A DNA stretch of 64,000 nucleotides from Sphingobacterium endophyticum (GTDB taxonomy: Bacteria > Bacteroidota > Bacteroidia > Sphingobacteriales > Sphingobacteriaceae): the NCBI RefSeq assembly GCF_009733535.1, contig NZ_SMMI01000003.1, forward strand, positions 310,001-374,000, written 5' to 3'. How positions within the stretch are numbered: the first letter of the stretch is position 1; each line of letters begins with the position of its first letter. Positions 44,690-53,833 of the stretch are shown here, piece after piece. The notes beneath the pieces were generated by a model that ran no database searches, had not been told where the DNA came from, and saw nothing but the letters and a program-made list of their open reading frames with translations. The position numbers and the translations under genes are program-made.

Positions 44690-45340
44690 TTAAAGGAGAA
44701 AGTTACGAATAGGAAAAGAAAGCTCTGTCGCCTTATTCCAAATCATAAAATGTCCTCCACCTTTAATCCGGATTGTATAATCAACATTTTGAATAGGAAT
44801 TAGGCGATCTTTATCACCATGTATATGAAGGCAATTCACTGGAACATGAGTATTTGTCCAATTTACAATCTTATCAACTGCCCATTTCTGAAAATCAGGG
44901 TCGGTAGTTTTGATGATATCTTCTAATAACCCCTTTTCTTCATCAGTCTTTACACCAAAAATCCAATGCAATAAAATATGAGGGGCATGCTTTCCATTTC
45001 CGTCTGGAAGTAATTTATGTAGTGAAAGGTATTTAGATACGCCTAACACTTTAGGAAGTTCATCCTTGGTTTTAGCAGATGATATCAGGACAGTCTTTTT
45101 GAAATCATAATATTTGGATAGTTCGGCAATACACATACCGCCAAAGGACAGGCCTAAAACGACAGCCCCCTGTTTGGGAATATGATAATGTTCAGCCAAG
45201 CGGAAAACATAACTCTCCAATGCTTCTGAAGGTCGAGGTTTTAACCAATCGATATAGACTACCTGAAAACCTGAGAAGTCTATTTTCGAAAATACCCTAC
45301 GATCAGCACCTAAACCCGAAAAAACATAGATAGTGTCCAT
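44690..45340 (-). CDS. Alpha/beta hydrolase
   Basis: 216 residues, cytosolic. Nucleophile elbow GLSFGG (Ser about 65), Asp in GDKDRLIP and His in GGGHFMIW give a full catalytic triad. FSGLGADRRVF at the start matches small alpha/beta-hydrolases. The cap is small. Substrate unknown. Downstream of topB by 18 bases, so probably in the same transcript. Confidence 0.85.
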   Translation of the reverse strand: MDTIYVFSGLGADRRVFSKIDFSGFQVVYIDWLKPRPSEALESYVFRLAEHYHIPKQGAVVLGLSFGGMCIAELSKYYDFKKTVLISSAKTKDELPKVLGVSKYLSLHKLLPDGNGKHAPHILLHWIFGVKTDEEKGLLEDIIKTTDPDFQKWAVDKIVNWTNTHVPVNCLHIHGDKDRLIPIQNVDYTIRIKGGGHFMIWNKATELSFPIRNFLL

Positions 45341-45358
45341 CTAACTAAGTTAATGAAA

Positions 45359-47470
45359 TCAGCCTACATTTACTTTAAAGTTTTCGAAAATCAAGGCCGC
45401 TGCAACTACTTGGCCATCCTGATTTTTGACCCCTTGCATAACAGATGTTTTTCCTTTTTCAAGAAGGTTCTTCATTTCCTTCTCATCCAGGAAAACACCG
45501 TTTAATGTTCGCCATATCTTAAAATCGCAGCCACGAGCATAATGATCACATTGCGCAACCTTATCATAAAGTTGAATATTTCCTTTGGAACATTTTGGAC
45601 ATTTTATCTTCCCTTTTTGTAGGGGTTTGAGTTCTTCATGGGCAATGGCCACTCTCAATTGCAAGAGTTCTTTTGTAATTTTCTCAGTATAGTCCTTAAT
45701 ATGTTTCATGAACACATCATAACTTACTTTATTGGCACGCATTTCCTCTAATTTTTGCTCCCATTTCCCGGTTAGAGTAACTTTAGCAATTGAACGGTCT
45801 TTTACCAAATAATAGACTGAGAGACCCTTTTCGGTAGGTATGAGTTTCTTTTTATCCCTCTTGATATAGTCCCTTTGAAACAGGGTTTCTATAGTTGCAG
45901 CACGAGTAGCCGGTGTTCCAAGGCCACAATCTTTCATTGCTTGACGCATCTCCTCATCCTCAATTTCTTTACCTGAGGTTTCCATTGCTTTTAATAAAGA
46001 GGCTTCGGTATGGATTGGTCTTGCTTTGGTAAACCTTTCTGCAAGGTCCAAGGTCAGAACTTCTAACAGCTCCTCGACACTTAGTTTGGGCAGCTGAGCA
46101 TTCTCATTATCCTGATCGTCACTGTTCTTGTCTTCATCTGGCAATTCAACTTGATCAGCAGATAACCGCCATCCATATTGTCGAATTACTGTACCCTTCG
46201 CAATCAATTCAATATCGGCTGCATCAATTGTCACGGTGGTAATATCCTTTAAGCATACTTCAGAAAAACTTTCTACCATACGCTTTGCAATCATATTGTA
46301 GATATTCTGCTGATCCATCGGCATGGGTCCTGGCTTTTCATCAGTAACCAATAAGGCATGGTGATCTGTAACCTTTTTATCATCAACAGACCTCTTATTC
46401 AATTTAGCGCCAATCAAGTTCTTGCTGATAACAGCTATTTGCTCTTGAGCTGTATCTGCTAAATGTTGGAATAATTCTTCAATCTTCTCGAAAACGTCTT
46501 CTCCAATATATCGTGAACCAGTACGAGGATATGTGATAACCTTCTTCTCATAAAGTGTTTGAGCGATACTTAATGTCTGATCTGCAGAATAACCGAACTT
46601 TTTGTTGGCGTCCTGCTGTAATGAGGTCAAATCGAATAATAATGGAGGTTGTTCCTTGGTTTCTTTCGCTTCGACATTCTTTACCAAAGCATCCATCCCA
46701 ACATTGAGTTTTCCAAATGCAGCTTCAGCTTCTTCTTTTTTATCAATTTTATTGGAAGTAGCCTTAAATTGGATGCCTTCTTTTTCAAAGCCGGCCTGAA
46801 TTTTATAGAATGTTTGGGGTTTAAAATCTTTATTTTCGAGATATCTCGAACAAATCATTGCCAATGTTGGAGTTTGTACCCTTCCTAATGACAATAATCC
46901 TCTGTTACCAGCGGCCAATGTTAATGCTTGAGTAGCATTGATACCAATTAACCAATCAGATTCAGATCGAGAACGTGCAGACATGTAAAGGCTATCATAT
47001 TCAATTCCTTCTTTCAAATTTGCAAATCCTTCTTTAATTGCCTTGTCTGTTTGGGAAGAGATCCATAAGCGTTTAAAAGGTACATTTGAATTTAAATAAT
47101 AATAAATATTTCTAAAGATCAATTCGCCCTCACGCCCAGCATCTGTTGCAACAATAATCTCTTCAGCATCTTTCAACAAAGATTTAATGGTATTCAGTTG
47201 CTTTAAAGCCCCTGAATCATCAATTTGCTTCCCATCACGCTTTACTTTTTTTACTTCTAACTCAAATTCCTTTGGAATTATGGGGAGATTGGAGACTGAC
47301 CAATTGTGAAATCCATAGGCTTGGGGCGTACATAGTTGAACTAGATGCCCAAAAGCATATGTAAAGGCATAGCCATTTCCTGAAATATATCCGTCTTTAA
47401 CTTCCTTTGCTCCCATTACTCTTGCTAAATCTCGCGCTACAGAAGGTTTCTCAGCTATTACTACTTTCAT
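45359..47470 (-). CDS. topB: DNA topoisomerase III
   Basis: 703 residues, type IA topoisomerase that separates linked DNA by single-strand passage. TOPRIM at the N-terminus (VVIAEKPSVARDLA; ATDAGREGE), the active-site Tyr in ITYPRTGSRYI (about residue 320), and a C-terminal four-Cys zinc ribbon (CPKCSKG, QCDHYARGC). The short C-terminus and lack of extra zinc fingers separate it from topoisomerase I. Confidence 0.95.
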   Translation of the reverse strand: MKVVIAEKPSVARDLARVMGAKEVKDGYISGNGYAFTYAFGHLVQLCTPQAYGFHNWSVSNLPIIPKEFELEVKKVKRDGKQIDDSGALKQLNTIKSLLKDAEEIIVATDAGREGELIFRNIYYYLNSNVPFKRLWISSQTDKAIKEGFANLKEGIEYDSLYMSARSRSESDWLIGINATQALTLAAGNRGLLSLGRVQTPTLAMICSRYLENKDFKPQTFYKIQAGFEKEGIQFKATSNKIDKKEEAEAAFGKLNVGMDALVKNVEAKETKEQPPLLFDLTSLQQDANKKFGYSADQTLSIAQTLYEKKVITYPRTGSRYIGEDVFEKIEELFQHLADTAQEQIAVISKNLIGAKLNKRSVDDKKVTDHHALLVTDEKPGPMPMDQQNIYNMIAKRMVESFSEVCLKDITTVTIDAADIELIAKGTVIRQYGWRLSADQVELPDEDKNSDDQDNENAQLPKLSVEELLEVLTLDLAERFTKARPIHTEASLLKAMETSGKEIEDEEMRQAMKDCGLGTPATRAATIETLFQRDYIKRDKKKLIPTEKGLSVYYLVKDRSIAKVTLTGKWEQKLEEMRANKVSYDVFMKHIKDYTEKITKELLQLRVAIAHEELKPLQKGKIKCPKCSKGNIQLYDKVAQCDHYARGCDFKIWRTLNGVFLDEKEMKNLLEKGKTSVMQGVKNQDGQVVAAALIFENFKVNVG

Positions 47471-47540
47471 TCAATATCTTCACTTGAAACTCTTATAATG
47501 AGCTTCATTCTTTAATAAAATATAAAATTCAAAACGCTTA

Positions 47541-48887
47541 TTACTCTAAGGATGCAATAGATATCCCTTGTATTTTCCGATAAAGGTCGACCGCATAAAC
47601 ATCTGTCATTCCGGAAACATAGTCAAGAACCGCCCTGATTTTTGAATAGGTATCCTTATTATCAGTATGGAACTGTTCTGGAATCATGGCCACCAATTTT
47701 TTATCGAACATAGATTTGTTTGATTTCAAATAGGCTGGAACAAACTCCTCTAACAAGGCATTCATGACTTTAAATCCTGCGATTTCGATTTGAACTACCG
47801 TTGGTGCGTTATAAATCTTTTCAACTGAAATCTTGGAAATTACATTCATCTGACCGACAATATCAGGATCTAGAGCATCCATTAAAGGCTTATCGAATGT
47901 ACCTTCCAAAAATGCATCTTGATTTTTGACAAAAACTTCAGCACATGCCCATATCAATGTATTAATTGCTTTTGCTCTTAATAATGAAACTCGACTCGCT
48001 GTATCAGCAAGAGCATCCAAACGAGCTCTAAGATCTTCACCTGCACATAAAGGCAACAACAATTCCTCGACTTTTTCATAGCTTAGGATCTTAAGATGGT
48101 GAGCATCCTCCAAATCGATAATATTATAACAGATATCATCAGCGGCTTCAACCAAATAAACTAAGGGATGCCTCAAATAACCTTTTGGATTTGAAGGGTC
48201 CTTTTGAAGTCCCAACTCGGATGCAATCTTTTCAAAATCCTCCTTCTCTGAATCAAAATAACCATATTTCTTTCTGTGGTGTGAACCTTTGACATGTCCA
48301 TCCATTGCTGAGCAGGGATATTTAACAATGGCTGCTAAACTTGTATAAGTCAATGCAAATCCCTTAGGATCTTTGCCATTAAAGGCATGAGTTAAAATCC
48401 TTAATGCATTGGCATTTCCTTCGAAATGAGTTAGGTCTTCCCATTGCTCCTTACTAACCATCTCCTGATATTTCTGACCCTTTCCTTCAGTAAAGAAGCT
48501 TGAAATGGCAGCCTCCCCTGAATGACCAAATGCCGGATTTCCTAAATCATGGGACAAACAAGCTGCGGAAACGATATTTCCTACCTCTTGGAGGTATGGA
48601 GCCTCGACATCGATGTTTGGATTCTCCTTTTTTAGCATATTATAGAATAATCTTCCTAAAGATCTTCCTACAGAAGCTACCTCTAAACTATGTGTTAATC
48701 TATTGTGGACAAATACTGCTCCTGGTAATGGAAATACCTGAGTTTTATTTTGAAGCCGACGAAAAGGTGATGAAAAAATTAAACGATCGTAATCTCGTTG
48801 AAACTCTGAGCGTGCATCAAATTGTTCATTGTTAGAACGGCTCTCATAGCCCCATCTTTTTGCCGATAACAGTTGCTTCCAGTTCAT
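47541..48887 (-). CDS. dgt: Deoxyguanosinetriphosphate triphosphohydrolase-like protein
   Basis: 448 residues, HD-superfamily dNTPase that cleaves dGTP (or other dNTPs) to nucleoside and triphosphate. Metal site: RLTHSLEVA and LSHDLGNPAFGHSGE, then VEAADDICYNIIDLED. The N-terminal FQRDYDRLIFSSPFRRLQNKTQVF is the family start. Normal length. Confidence 0.93.
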   Translation of the reverse strand: MNWKQLLSAKRWGYESRSNNEQFDARSEFQRDYDRLIFSSPFRRLQNKTQVFPLPGAVFVHNRLTHSLEVASVGRSLGRLFYNMLKKENPNIDVEAPYLQEVGNIVSAACLSHDLGNPAFGHSGEAAISSFFTEGKGQKYQEMVSKEQWEDLTHFEGNANALRILTHAFNGKDPKGFALTYTSLAAIVKYPCSAMDGHVKGSHHRKKYGYFDSEKEDFEKIASELGLQKDPSNPKGYLRHPLVYLVEAADDICYNIIDLEDAHHLKILSYEKVEELLLPLCAGEDLRARLDALADTASRVSLLRAKAINTLIWACAEVFVKNQDAFLEGTFDKPLMDALDPDIVGQMNVISKISVEKIYNAPTVVQIEIAGFKVMNALLEEFVPAYLKSNKSMFDKKLVAMIPEQFHTDNKDTYSKIRAVLDYVSGMTDVYAVDLYRKIQGISIASLE

Positions 48888-48910
48888 GTATTGTCTTGGA
48901 TTTTGAATGG

Positions 48911-48918
48911 CAAATATA
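48911..48918 (-). promoter_or_regulatory. Putative -7 box of dgt
   Basis: TATATTTG on the minus strand, 23 bases before the start codon. No spaced TTG is found. Confidence 0.4.
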
Positions 48919-48936
48919 CGTTTAAAAAATCGGAGC

Positions 48937-49407
48937 TTAATTCTCTGAATTGGATTTTCGATAAATCAATCCCACTATTAAATTTATTACATAAAGGAAT
49001 TGTAGTAGAATCATAATAATAAAGGTTCCTGTATAGAATTTTTCTATCCGTTCAAATCTTTCCATTTCTTTAGGATCAGGAATATTCTTTGATAGGCTAT
49101 CTTCTAAATTCCCAAAATAGACTCGTTCTACAAATCCATAAGTCCAAATATTGATGATCAGACATAGGAAACAGATTAAATGCATTACACTCCAGGTTTT
49201 GGAGTAAAGATATTGATCTGTAAAATGGTAAAGGCCTGCAAAGATCAACCCTAAAAGGCCTAAAAATTTAAAAAGTGAAATAGAAGATACAACATAATAT
49301 GTAAAGGAATAACTTAAGGTAATGGCAGAATCTTTTGCTGGAACAAAAAAGGCAAAAGCAATAACAAGAATACCGGCGACTAGGAAAAGCAAAGAAATCT
49401 TGACCAT
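48937..49407 (-). CDS. Four-helix membrane protein of unknown function
   Basis: 156 residues from the ATG at 49407; a longer frame to 49473 adds a hydrophobic stretch but no better signal. Four membrane helices are predicted (about 3-22, 38-58, 70-90 and 122-145) with a charged loop (SKNIPDPKEMERFERI) between helices three and four. I recognise no family. It lies upstream of dgt and divergent from galM. Confidence 0.7.
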   Translation of the reverse strand: MVKISLLFLVAGILVIAFAFFVPAKDSAITLSYSFTYYVVSSISLFKFLGLLGLIFAGLYHFTDQYLYSKTWSVMHLICFLCLIINIWTYGFVERVYFGNLEDSLSKNIPDPKEMERFERIEKFYTGTFIIMILLQFLYVINLIVGLIYRKSNSEN

Positions 49408-49463
49408 AAAGATTGATTTTGAACAAATTAATAAAATATCATCGATTATTAAAATGATTCTAC

Positions 49464-49494
49464 TTGGGAACAAATACCTTTATTGTTATCTTTA
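49464..49494 (+). promoter_or_regulatory. Promoter of galM
   Basis: TTG (49464-49466), 20 bases, TATCTTTA (49487-49494), which differs from TAnnTTTG by the last base. About 20 bases before the ATG. Confidence 0.5.
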
Positions 49495-49514
49495 ACAGAA
49501 GCAAATGATATCCA

Positions 49515-50582
49515 ATGACAACTTATAAACTTCCTCTCCCTAAAGACTTTGAAGGTAAATACAAAAATAAAAACACTCACCTTATTACGCTTACGAATAG
49601 GGCCGGAATGCAAATTGCATTGACCGACTTTGGAGCTAGGTTAGTGAGTGCCCTTGTCCCTGACAGGAATGGAGACTTGATTGATGTTGTATTAGGATTC
49701 GACAGTATCCAAGGCTATTTAAATGCTAAGGAACATTATCATGGCGCTACAATCGGACGATTCTGCAACCGTATTGCCAATGGGAAATTCAGCATCGACG
49801 GAAATGAATATTCCCTTCCACAAAATAATGGCAGCAATTGTTTACATGGTGGCAACGAAGGTTTTCACAACAAAGTATGGGACAGACAGGTCAGCTTTAA
49901 CAAACTTGTCGACTTTTACTATGTTTCTCCCGATGGTGAAGAAGGTTTTCCTGGAGAGCTTAAAACAACAGTTTCTTATGAGCTCACTAATTTTAATGAA
50001 ATCATCATCAAGTTTAGAGCAACAAGCAATGCCCCAACGGTTGTTAATTTCACTAATCATGCATATTTCAACCTCAACGGCGAAGGCAATGGTGATGTTC
50101 TCAACCATGAGGTTACAATTTTATCCAATGAATTTCTACCTCTGAATGAAGATCAAATTCCAACTGGAGAGATTTTCCTAGTAGAAGGTACTGCTTTTGA
50201 CTTCCGTCAACCCAAAACCTTGGCAGAAGACATTAACAGTCAAGAAGAACAAATTAAAATTGCTCAAGGATATGACCACAGTTATGTTAATAACCAACCC
50301 ATCAGTGAACCAATTGCTACGGCATATTCGAAGGAATCTGGAATTGAACTTCAGGTTTTCACGACTGAACCGGGCATTCATCTTTATACTGGAAATTTTC
50401 TGAGTGATGATGTTGGAAAATCAGGAAAAAAATATCTGCGGTTTGGAGGTCTATGTTTCGAAGCTCAACACTTCCCTGACAGTCCAAATCAAGATATTTT
50501 CCCAAGTGTTAGACTCAATCCGGGAGAAGTTTTCGAAAGTGAAATCAAGTTTAAATTTAACATCCGCAAACCTGGAAATTAA
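49515..50582 (+). CDS. galM: Aldose 1-epimerase
   Basis: 355 residues, no signal peptide. Interconverts alpha and beta anomers of hexoses such as galactose. Motifs: GARLVSALVPDRNG, GRFCNRIANGKF, catalytic His in NHAYFNL and LHGGNEGFH, catalytic Glu in CFEAQHFPDSPNQ. Length is normal. It is not with galK or galT, so a general carbohydrate role is likely. Confidence 0.92.
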   Translation: MTTYKLPLPKDFEGKYKNKNTHLITLTNRAGMQIALTDFGARLVSALVPDRNGDLIDVVLGFDSIQGYLNAKEHYHGATIGRFCNRIANGKFSIDGNEYSLPQNNGSNCLHGGNEGFHNKVWDRQVSFNKLVDFYYVSPDGEEGFPGELKTTVSYELTNFNEIIIKFRATSNAPTVVNFTNHAYFNLNGEGNGDVLNHEVTILSNEFLPLNEDQIPTGEIFLVEGTAFDFRQPKTLAEDINSQEEQIKIAQGYDHSYVNNQPISEPIATAYSKESGIELQVFTTEPGIHLYTGNFLSDDVGKSGKKYLRFGGLCFEAQHFPDSPNQDIFPSVRLNPGEVFESEIKFKFNIRKPGN

Positions 50583-50634
50583 AGAATGTAGCTCGTTTTC
50601 ATTTTCTTTGAAAACCAATCAATCTTTTATAATT

Positions 50635-50674
50635 AAAAAAGCCGTATTCAAAGAAAATTGAATACGGCTTTTTT
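50635..50674. terminator. Strong bidirectional terminator between galM and argH
   Basis: Perfect 16-bp inverted repeat, AAAAAAGCCGTATTCA (50635-50650) and its complement (50659-50674), A-run before and T-run after. Works for both convergent genes. Confidence 0.92.
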
Positions 50675-50707
50675 AAGATTTACTCACTTGTTTATATCTT
50701 CTCCCCT

Positions 50708-52039
50708 CTATCCCAGCAATTCATCTAAAGCCTTATCGACTTTTTCGAAGCCAAATTCAGCTTTAACTTCGCTGAACATTCGTTGGATTTGATCATTGCA
50801 TAAGTTTCCAATACTACCTTCATGGGTATGATTAACCTCTTTAGCAGGTTTAAATTTACCTTCTTCAATATCCAATCCAATTTTCCTGTATGCTTCGCGG
50901 AAAGGAACACCACTCAGTACTTCATTATTCACTACTTCTACCGAGAATAAGTAATCATATTTGGGATCATCAAGGATATTTTCCTTGATTGAAATATTTT
51001 CGAGCATATATTTTGCTATTGATAAACAGTCATTCAAAGATTGAAATGCAGGGAATAAGTTTTCTTTCAACAACTGTAAATCTCTATGATAGCCAACCGG
51101 AAGGTTTGTAGTCATGAGGGCAATCTCGTTTGGTAATGCTTGAATCTTATTACAACGAGAGCGAATCAATTCAAATACATCAGGATTCTTTTTGTGGGGC
51201 ATTATTGATGATCCGGTTGTCAGATGGGCTGGAAAAGAAATAAATCCAAAATTCTGATTGATAAATAATGTTACATCCATGGCAAATTTTGCTAAAGTAG
51301 CAGCAATAGAGCTCATGGCTTGAGCTAGGATTCGCTCCGTTTTACCTCTCCCCATTTGGGCGTAGACAACATTATAATTCAAATCTTCAAATCCCAACAA
51401 TTTGGTAGTCAGAGTACGGTTCAATGGAAATGAAGATCCATATCCAGCTGCTGATCCCAATGGATTCTTATTACAAACATTCCATGCAGCCTTTAATAAC
51501 TGTAGGTCATCAACTAAACTTTCTGCATAAGCGGCAAACCATAATCCAAAAGATGAGGGCATCGCAATCTGTAAATGCGTGTAACCAGGCATCAAAATGT
51601 TTTTATGTTGATTACTTAAAGAGATTAGCTCATTGAACAGCTCTTCGGTATTATTGAAGATGCTTTCAATTTCAGATCTAAAATATAATTTAAGATCAAC
51701 TAGAACCTGATCGTTTCTAGATCTACCGGAGTGTATTTTCTTTCCGGCATCGCCGATTCTCTCAGTCAACATCATCTCTACCTGAGAATGCACGTCTTCA
51801 ACACTATCCTGAATACGAAAATCTCCGGCTAAAATTTCTTTATAGATATTCTTGAGTTCCTTTTGAACATCTAATAGATCCTGATCAGTCATTAGTCCAA
51901 TACTATTCAACATTTTTGTATGTGCCAGAGAACCTAACACATCGGCTGCTGCCAAGTTCATATCCATTTCACGATCCTGTCCAACAGTAAATGTTTCAAC
52001 GAAAGAATCTACATCTATATTTTTTTGCCAAATTTTCAT
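50708..52039 (-). CDS. argH: Argininosuccinate lyase
   Basis: 443 residues from the ATG at 52039 (MKIWQKN); a longer frame to 52069 adds residues not typical of the family. Splits argininosuccinate into arginine and fumarate. Signature GSSIMPHKKNPD, SGRSRNDQV, MPGYTHLQIAMP and the fumarase/aspartase fold. Other arginine genes are not adjacent. Confidence 0.94.
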   Translation of the reverse strand: MKIWQKNIDVDSFVETFTVGQDREMDMNLAAADVLGSLAHTKMLNSIGLMTDQDLLDVQKELKNIYKEILAGDFRIQDSVEDVHSQVEMMLTERIGDAGKKIHSGRSRNDQVLVDLKLYFRSEIESIFNNTEELFNELISLSNQHKNILMPGYTHLQIAMPSSFGLWFAAYAESLVDDLQLLKAAWNVCNKNPLGSAAGYGSSFPLNRTLTTKLLGFEDLNYNVVYAQMGRGKTERILAQAMSSIAATLAKFAMDVTLFINQNFGFISFPAHLTTGSSIMPHKKNPDVFELIRSRCNKIQALPNEIALMTTNLPVGYHRDLQLLKENLFPAFQSLNDCLSIAKYMLENISIKENILDDPKYDYLFSVEVVNNEVLSGVPFREAYRKIGLDIEEGKFKPAKEVNHTHEGSIGNLCNDQIQRMFSEVKAEFGFEKVDKALDELLG

Positions 52040-52426
52040 CTTAAAAATCTTGTTGAACAAAAGTACCAATATCTAAGGAAAATTCAAGTTCAATGTTAAC
52101 TATACCTTAAGAACATGAATTTTATTCAGTTCTGCCAAAATTATTTTTAGTGAAGATCAATAAATAATCAAATTAATTAGGTGAATTATGGGAAAAATAA
52201 AATGAAAATATAGGTTAATAACTAATCTATTCTGAGTAATAATAAATGTTAAAATTTGTTAAAGCTTTTCCGTTTTAGCAATGGCTTAAACACTTAAAAA
52301 TCACATTATTCTATTACTTACAAGTGATAAATATATGTGTGGTAAAATGGAAGAAAAGTTAAACACAACCGTGTGCATTCCTATTTTGTCAATTAAGTAA
52401 CCACTTACTTTTTTTTAAAAAACCTC

Positions 52427-52457
52427 TTGTGGGGTCGTAATTAAACCTCTATGTTTG
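52427..52457 (+). promoter_or_regulatory. Bacteroidetes-type promoter of the second candidate small RNA
   Basis: TTG (52427-52429), 20 bases, TATGTTTG (52450-52457): complete consensus match. Confidence 0.65.
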
Positions 52458-52463
52458 TGATGT

Positions 52464-52638
52464 AAAGGGGAATGAAAAAAAATTAAAAGTGAGTTTGTAC
52501 TCACAGCTAATAACCGACTACAAATTACTAAACATGATAGACCGAAAAGTCTTAAAACTTTGAAAGAATTATTCTATCCAATTATAAACTAATTTTGATT
52601 AAAGACTTGTCACCATGCCCACGACAAGTCTTTTTTTT
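52464..52638 (+). ncRNA. Candidate small RNA, about 175 nt
   Basis: Starts just after a full consensus promoter and ends in a strong terminator. Internal hairpins are visible: GTGAGT-TTGT-ACTCAC (about 52489-52504) and AGAC-CGAAAA-GTCT (about 52541-52554). The longest ATG frame inside is 9 codons. I cannot assign it to a family; it does not show the GC-rich closing stems of 6S RNA. It ends about 87 bases before the rbfA promoter box, so a leader RNA for rbfA is unlikely but not excluded. Confidence 0.5.
52602..52638 (+). terminator. Intrinsic terminator of the second candidate small RNA
   Basis: AAGACTTGTC / GACAAGTCTT around an 11-base loop (ACCATGCCCAC), then T8. Confidence 0.88.
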
Positions 52639-52724
52639 ATTTTGTGAATTTCATTTAGCACGGAAGGTAGAGGTGATCTGAGGAGAAATGTAACGGTATT
52701 AAATGCTTGAAAAAAGAAAAGCCT

Positions 52725-52732
52725 TATATTTG
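52725..52732 (+). promoter_or_regulatory. Putative -7 box of rbfA
   Basis: TATATTTG matches TAnnTTTG, 32 bases before the ATG. The nearest TTG (52707-52709) is only 15 bases away. Confidence 0.45.
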
Positions 52733-52764
52733 TAATACAGAAAGGTAATTTAGCTTTTCTGCAT

Positions 52765-53148
52765 ATGGATAATAAAATGGGAACAGAAAGTAAAAGACAA
52801 CAACGATTTGCTGGAGTAATACAACAAGACCTTGCGGAAATGTTTCAGCGTGAAGGAAACTCTTGGGCTCCTGGTGCTTTTATTACCGTTACCAAAGTTC
52901 GAGTAACACCTGATTTAGCAATTGCAAGGGTTTATTTAAGCTTCCTGAATACTAAAACTGCAAAATCGGATTTAGATAATATTAAATCTAAGTCCAATGA
53001 AATCCGCTATAAATTAGGAACCCGAATTAAAAATCAAGCTCGTATTGTACCTCAATTGGAATTCTTCCTTGATGATACCAATGAATATGTTGAGCATATG
53101 GACAAAATATTTGAAGAAATCAGCAAGGAACCTAGGCAACCAGAATAA
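52765..53148 (+). CDS. rbfA: Ribosome-binding factor A
   Basis: 127 residues, KH-fold protein for 16S rRNA 5'-end maturation in 30S assembly. RQQRFAGVIQQDLAEMFQ at the start and ITVTKVRVTPDLAIARVYLS followed by IRYKLGTRIKNQARIVPQL are the family blocks. First gene of a close group with aat (16-base gap). Start could be Met 1 or Met 5. Confidence 0.93.
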   Translation: MDNKMGTESKRQQRFAGVIQQDLAEMFQREGNSWAPGAFITVTKVRVTPDLAIARVYLSFLNTKTAKSDLDNIKSKSNEIRYKLGTRIKNQARIVPQLEFFLDDTNEYVEHMDKIFEEISKEPRQPE

Positions 53149-53164
53149 GTTTCAATAGATTCCT

Positions 53165-53833
53165 ATGGTTTATTTATTAGACGAAAAGGAATTGGTTTTT
53201 CCACATCCATCACATGCTGACGAGGATGGACTGTTAGCAGTTGGTGGAGACTTGTCTATTGACAGATTAATGCTAGCTTATGAAAACGGGATATTTCCTT
53301 GGTACAATGAAGATAGTCCAATCTTATGGTACGCCCCATTAGAAAGGTTTGTATTGAGTCCTTCAAAATTGAAAGTTTCCAAGAGCCTTAAGCAGATATT
53401 AAGAACTAGCAAGTACAATGTTACTTATGATCGAAATTTTCCTGAAGTCATTAGAAGTTGTGCTGTTATTCCTAGAAAGAACCAAGATGGAACTTGGATT
53501 GTTGAGGATATGCAGGAAGCTTATATAGAACTTCATCGAGCAGGCTACGCTCACAGCATTGAGGTATGGGAGAATAATTTGTTGGTAGGCGGACTATATG
53601 GAGTTCAAGTTGGAAAAGTTTTTTGTGGGGAAAGCATGTTTTCGAAGGTTTCCAATGCTTCTAAAATAGCATTAGTTTTTTTAGCAAAGAATTTTGGATT
53701 AGAGCTTATTGACTGTCAGATACCATCGGAACATTTGACTAAATTAGGGGCTGTAACAATACCTCAAAAAGATTATTTATTAATTCTGAAAAACCAAGAA
53801 ACAAGACCCTATGAATTTCAAAGAATATTTTAA
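53165..53833 (+). CDS. aat: Leucyl/phenylalanyl-tRNA-protein transferase
   Basis: 222 residues. Adds Leu or Phe to proteins with N-terminal Arg or Lys, the N-end rule tag for ClpAP degradation. Family blocks: FPHPSHADEDGLLAVGGDL, GIFPWYNE, WYAPLERFVL, GGLYGVQVGKVFCGESMFS. Overlaps the aminotransferase gene by 23 bases. Confidence 0.95.
   Translation: MVYLLDEKELVFPHPSHADEDGLLAVGGDLSIDRLMLAYENGIFPWYNEDSPILWYAPLERFVLSPSKLKVSKSLKQILRTSKYNVTYDRNFPEVIRSCAVIPRKNQDGTWIVEDMQEAYIELHRAGYAHSIEVWENNLLVGGLYGVQVGKVFCGESMFSKVSNASKIALVFLAKNFGLELIDCQIPSEHLTKLGAVTIPQKDYLLILKNQETRPYEFQRIF

Larger units (their letters stand above)
52040..52764. other. 725-bp intergenic region between argH and rbfA
   Basis: Holds, from left to right: a minus-strand -7-like TAATTTTG for argH (52136-52143), AT-rich sequence with no supported ORF (only frames of 21 residues or fewer), a weak hairpin AAGTAA-CCAC-TTACTT with T-run (about 52395-52416), the second candidate small RNA (52464-52638), and the rbfA promoter box at 52725-52732. 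Confidence 0.6.

Noticed and set aside
49407..49473. Longer N-terminus of the four-helix membrane protein
   Set aside because: The extra residues precede an ATG that begins a normal hydrophobic helix; no support for the upstream start.
52335..52400. 21-codon plus-strand ORF (MCGKMEEKLN start) in the argH-rbfA gap
   Set aside because: No promoter box or ribosome-binding sequence precedes it and the composition is unremarkable; likely chance in AT-rich DNA.
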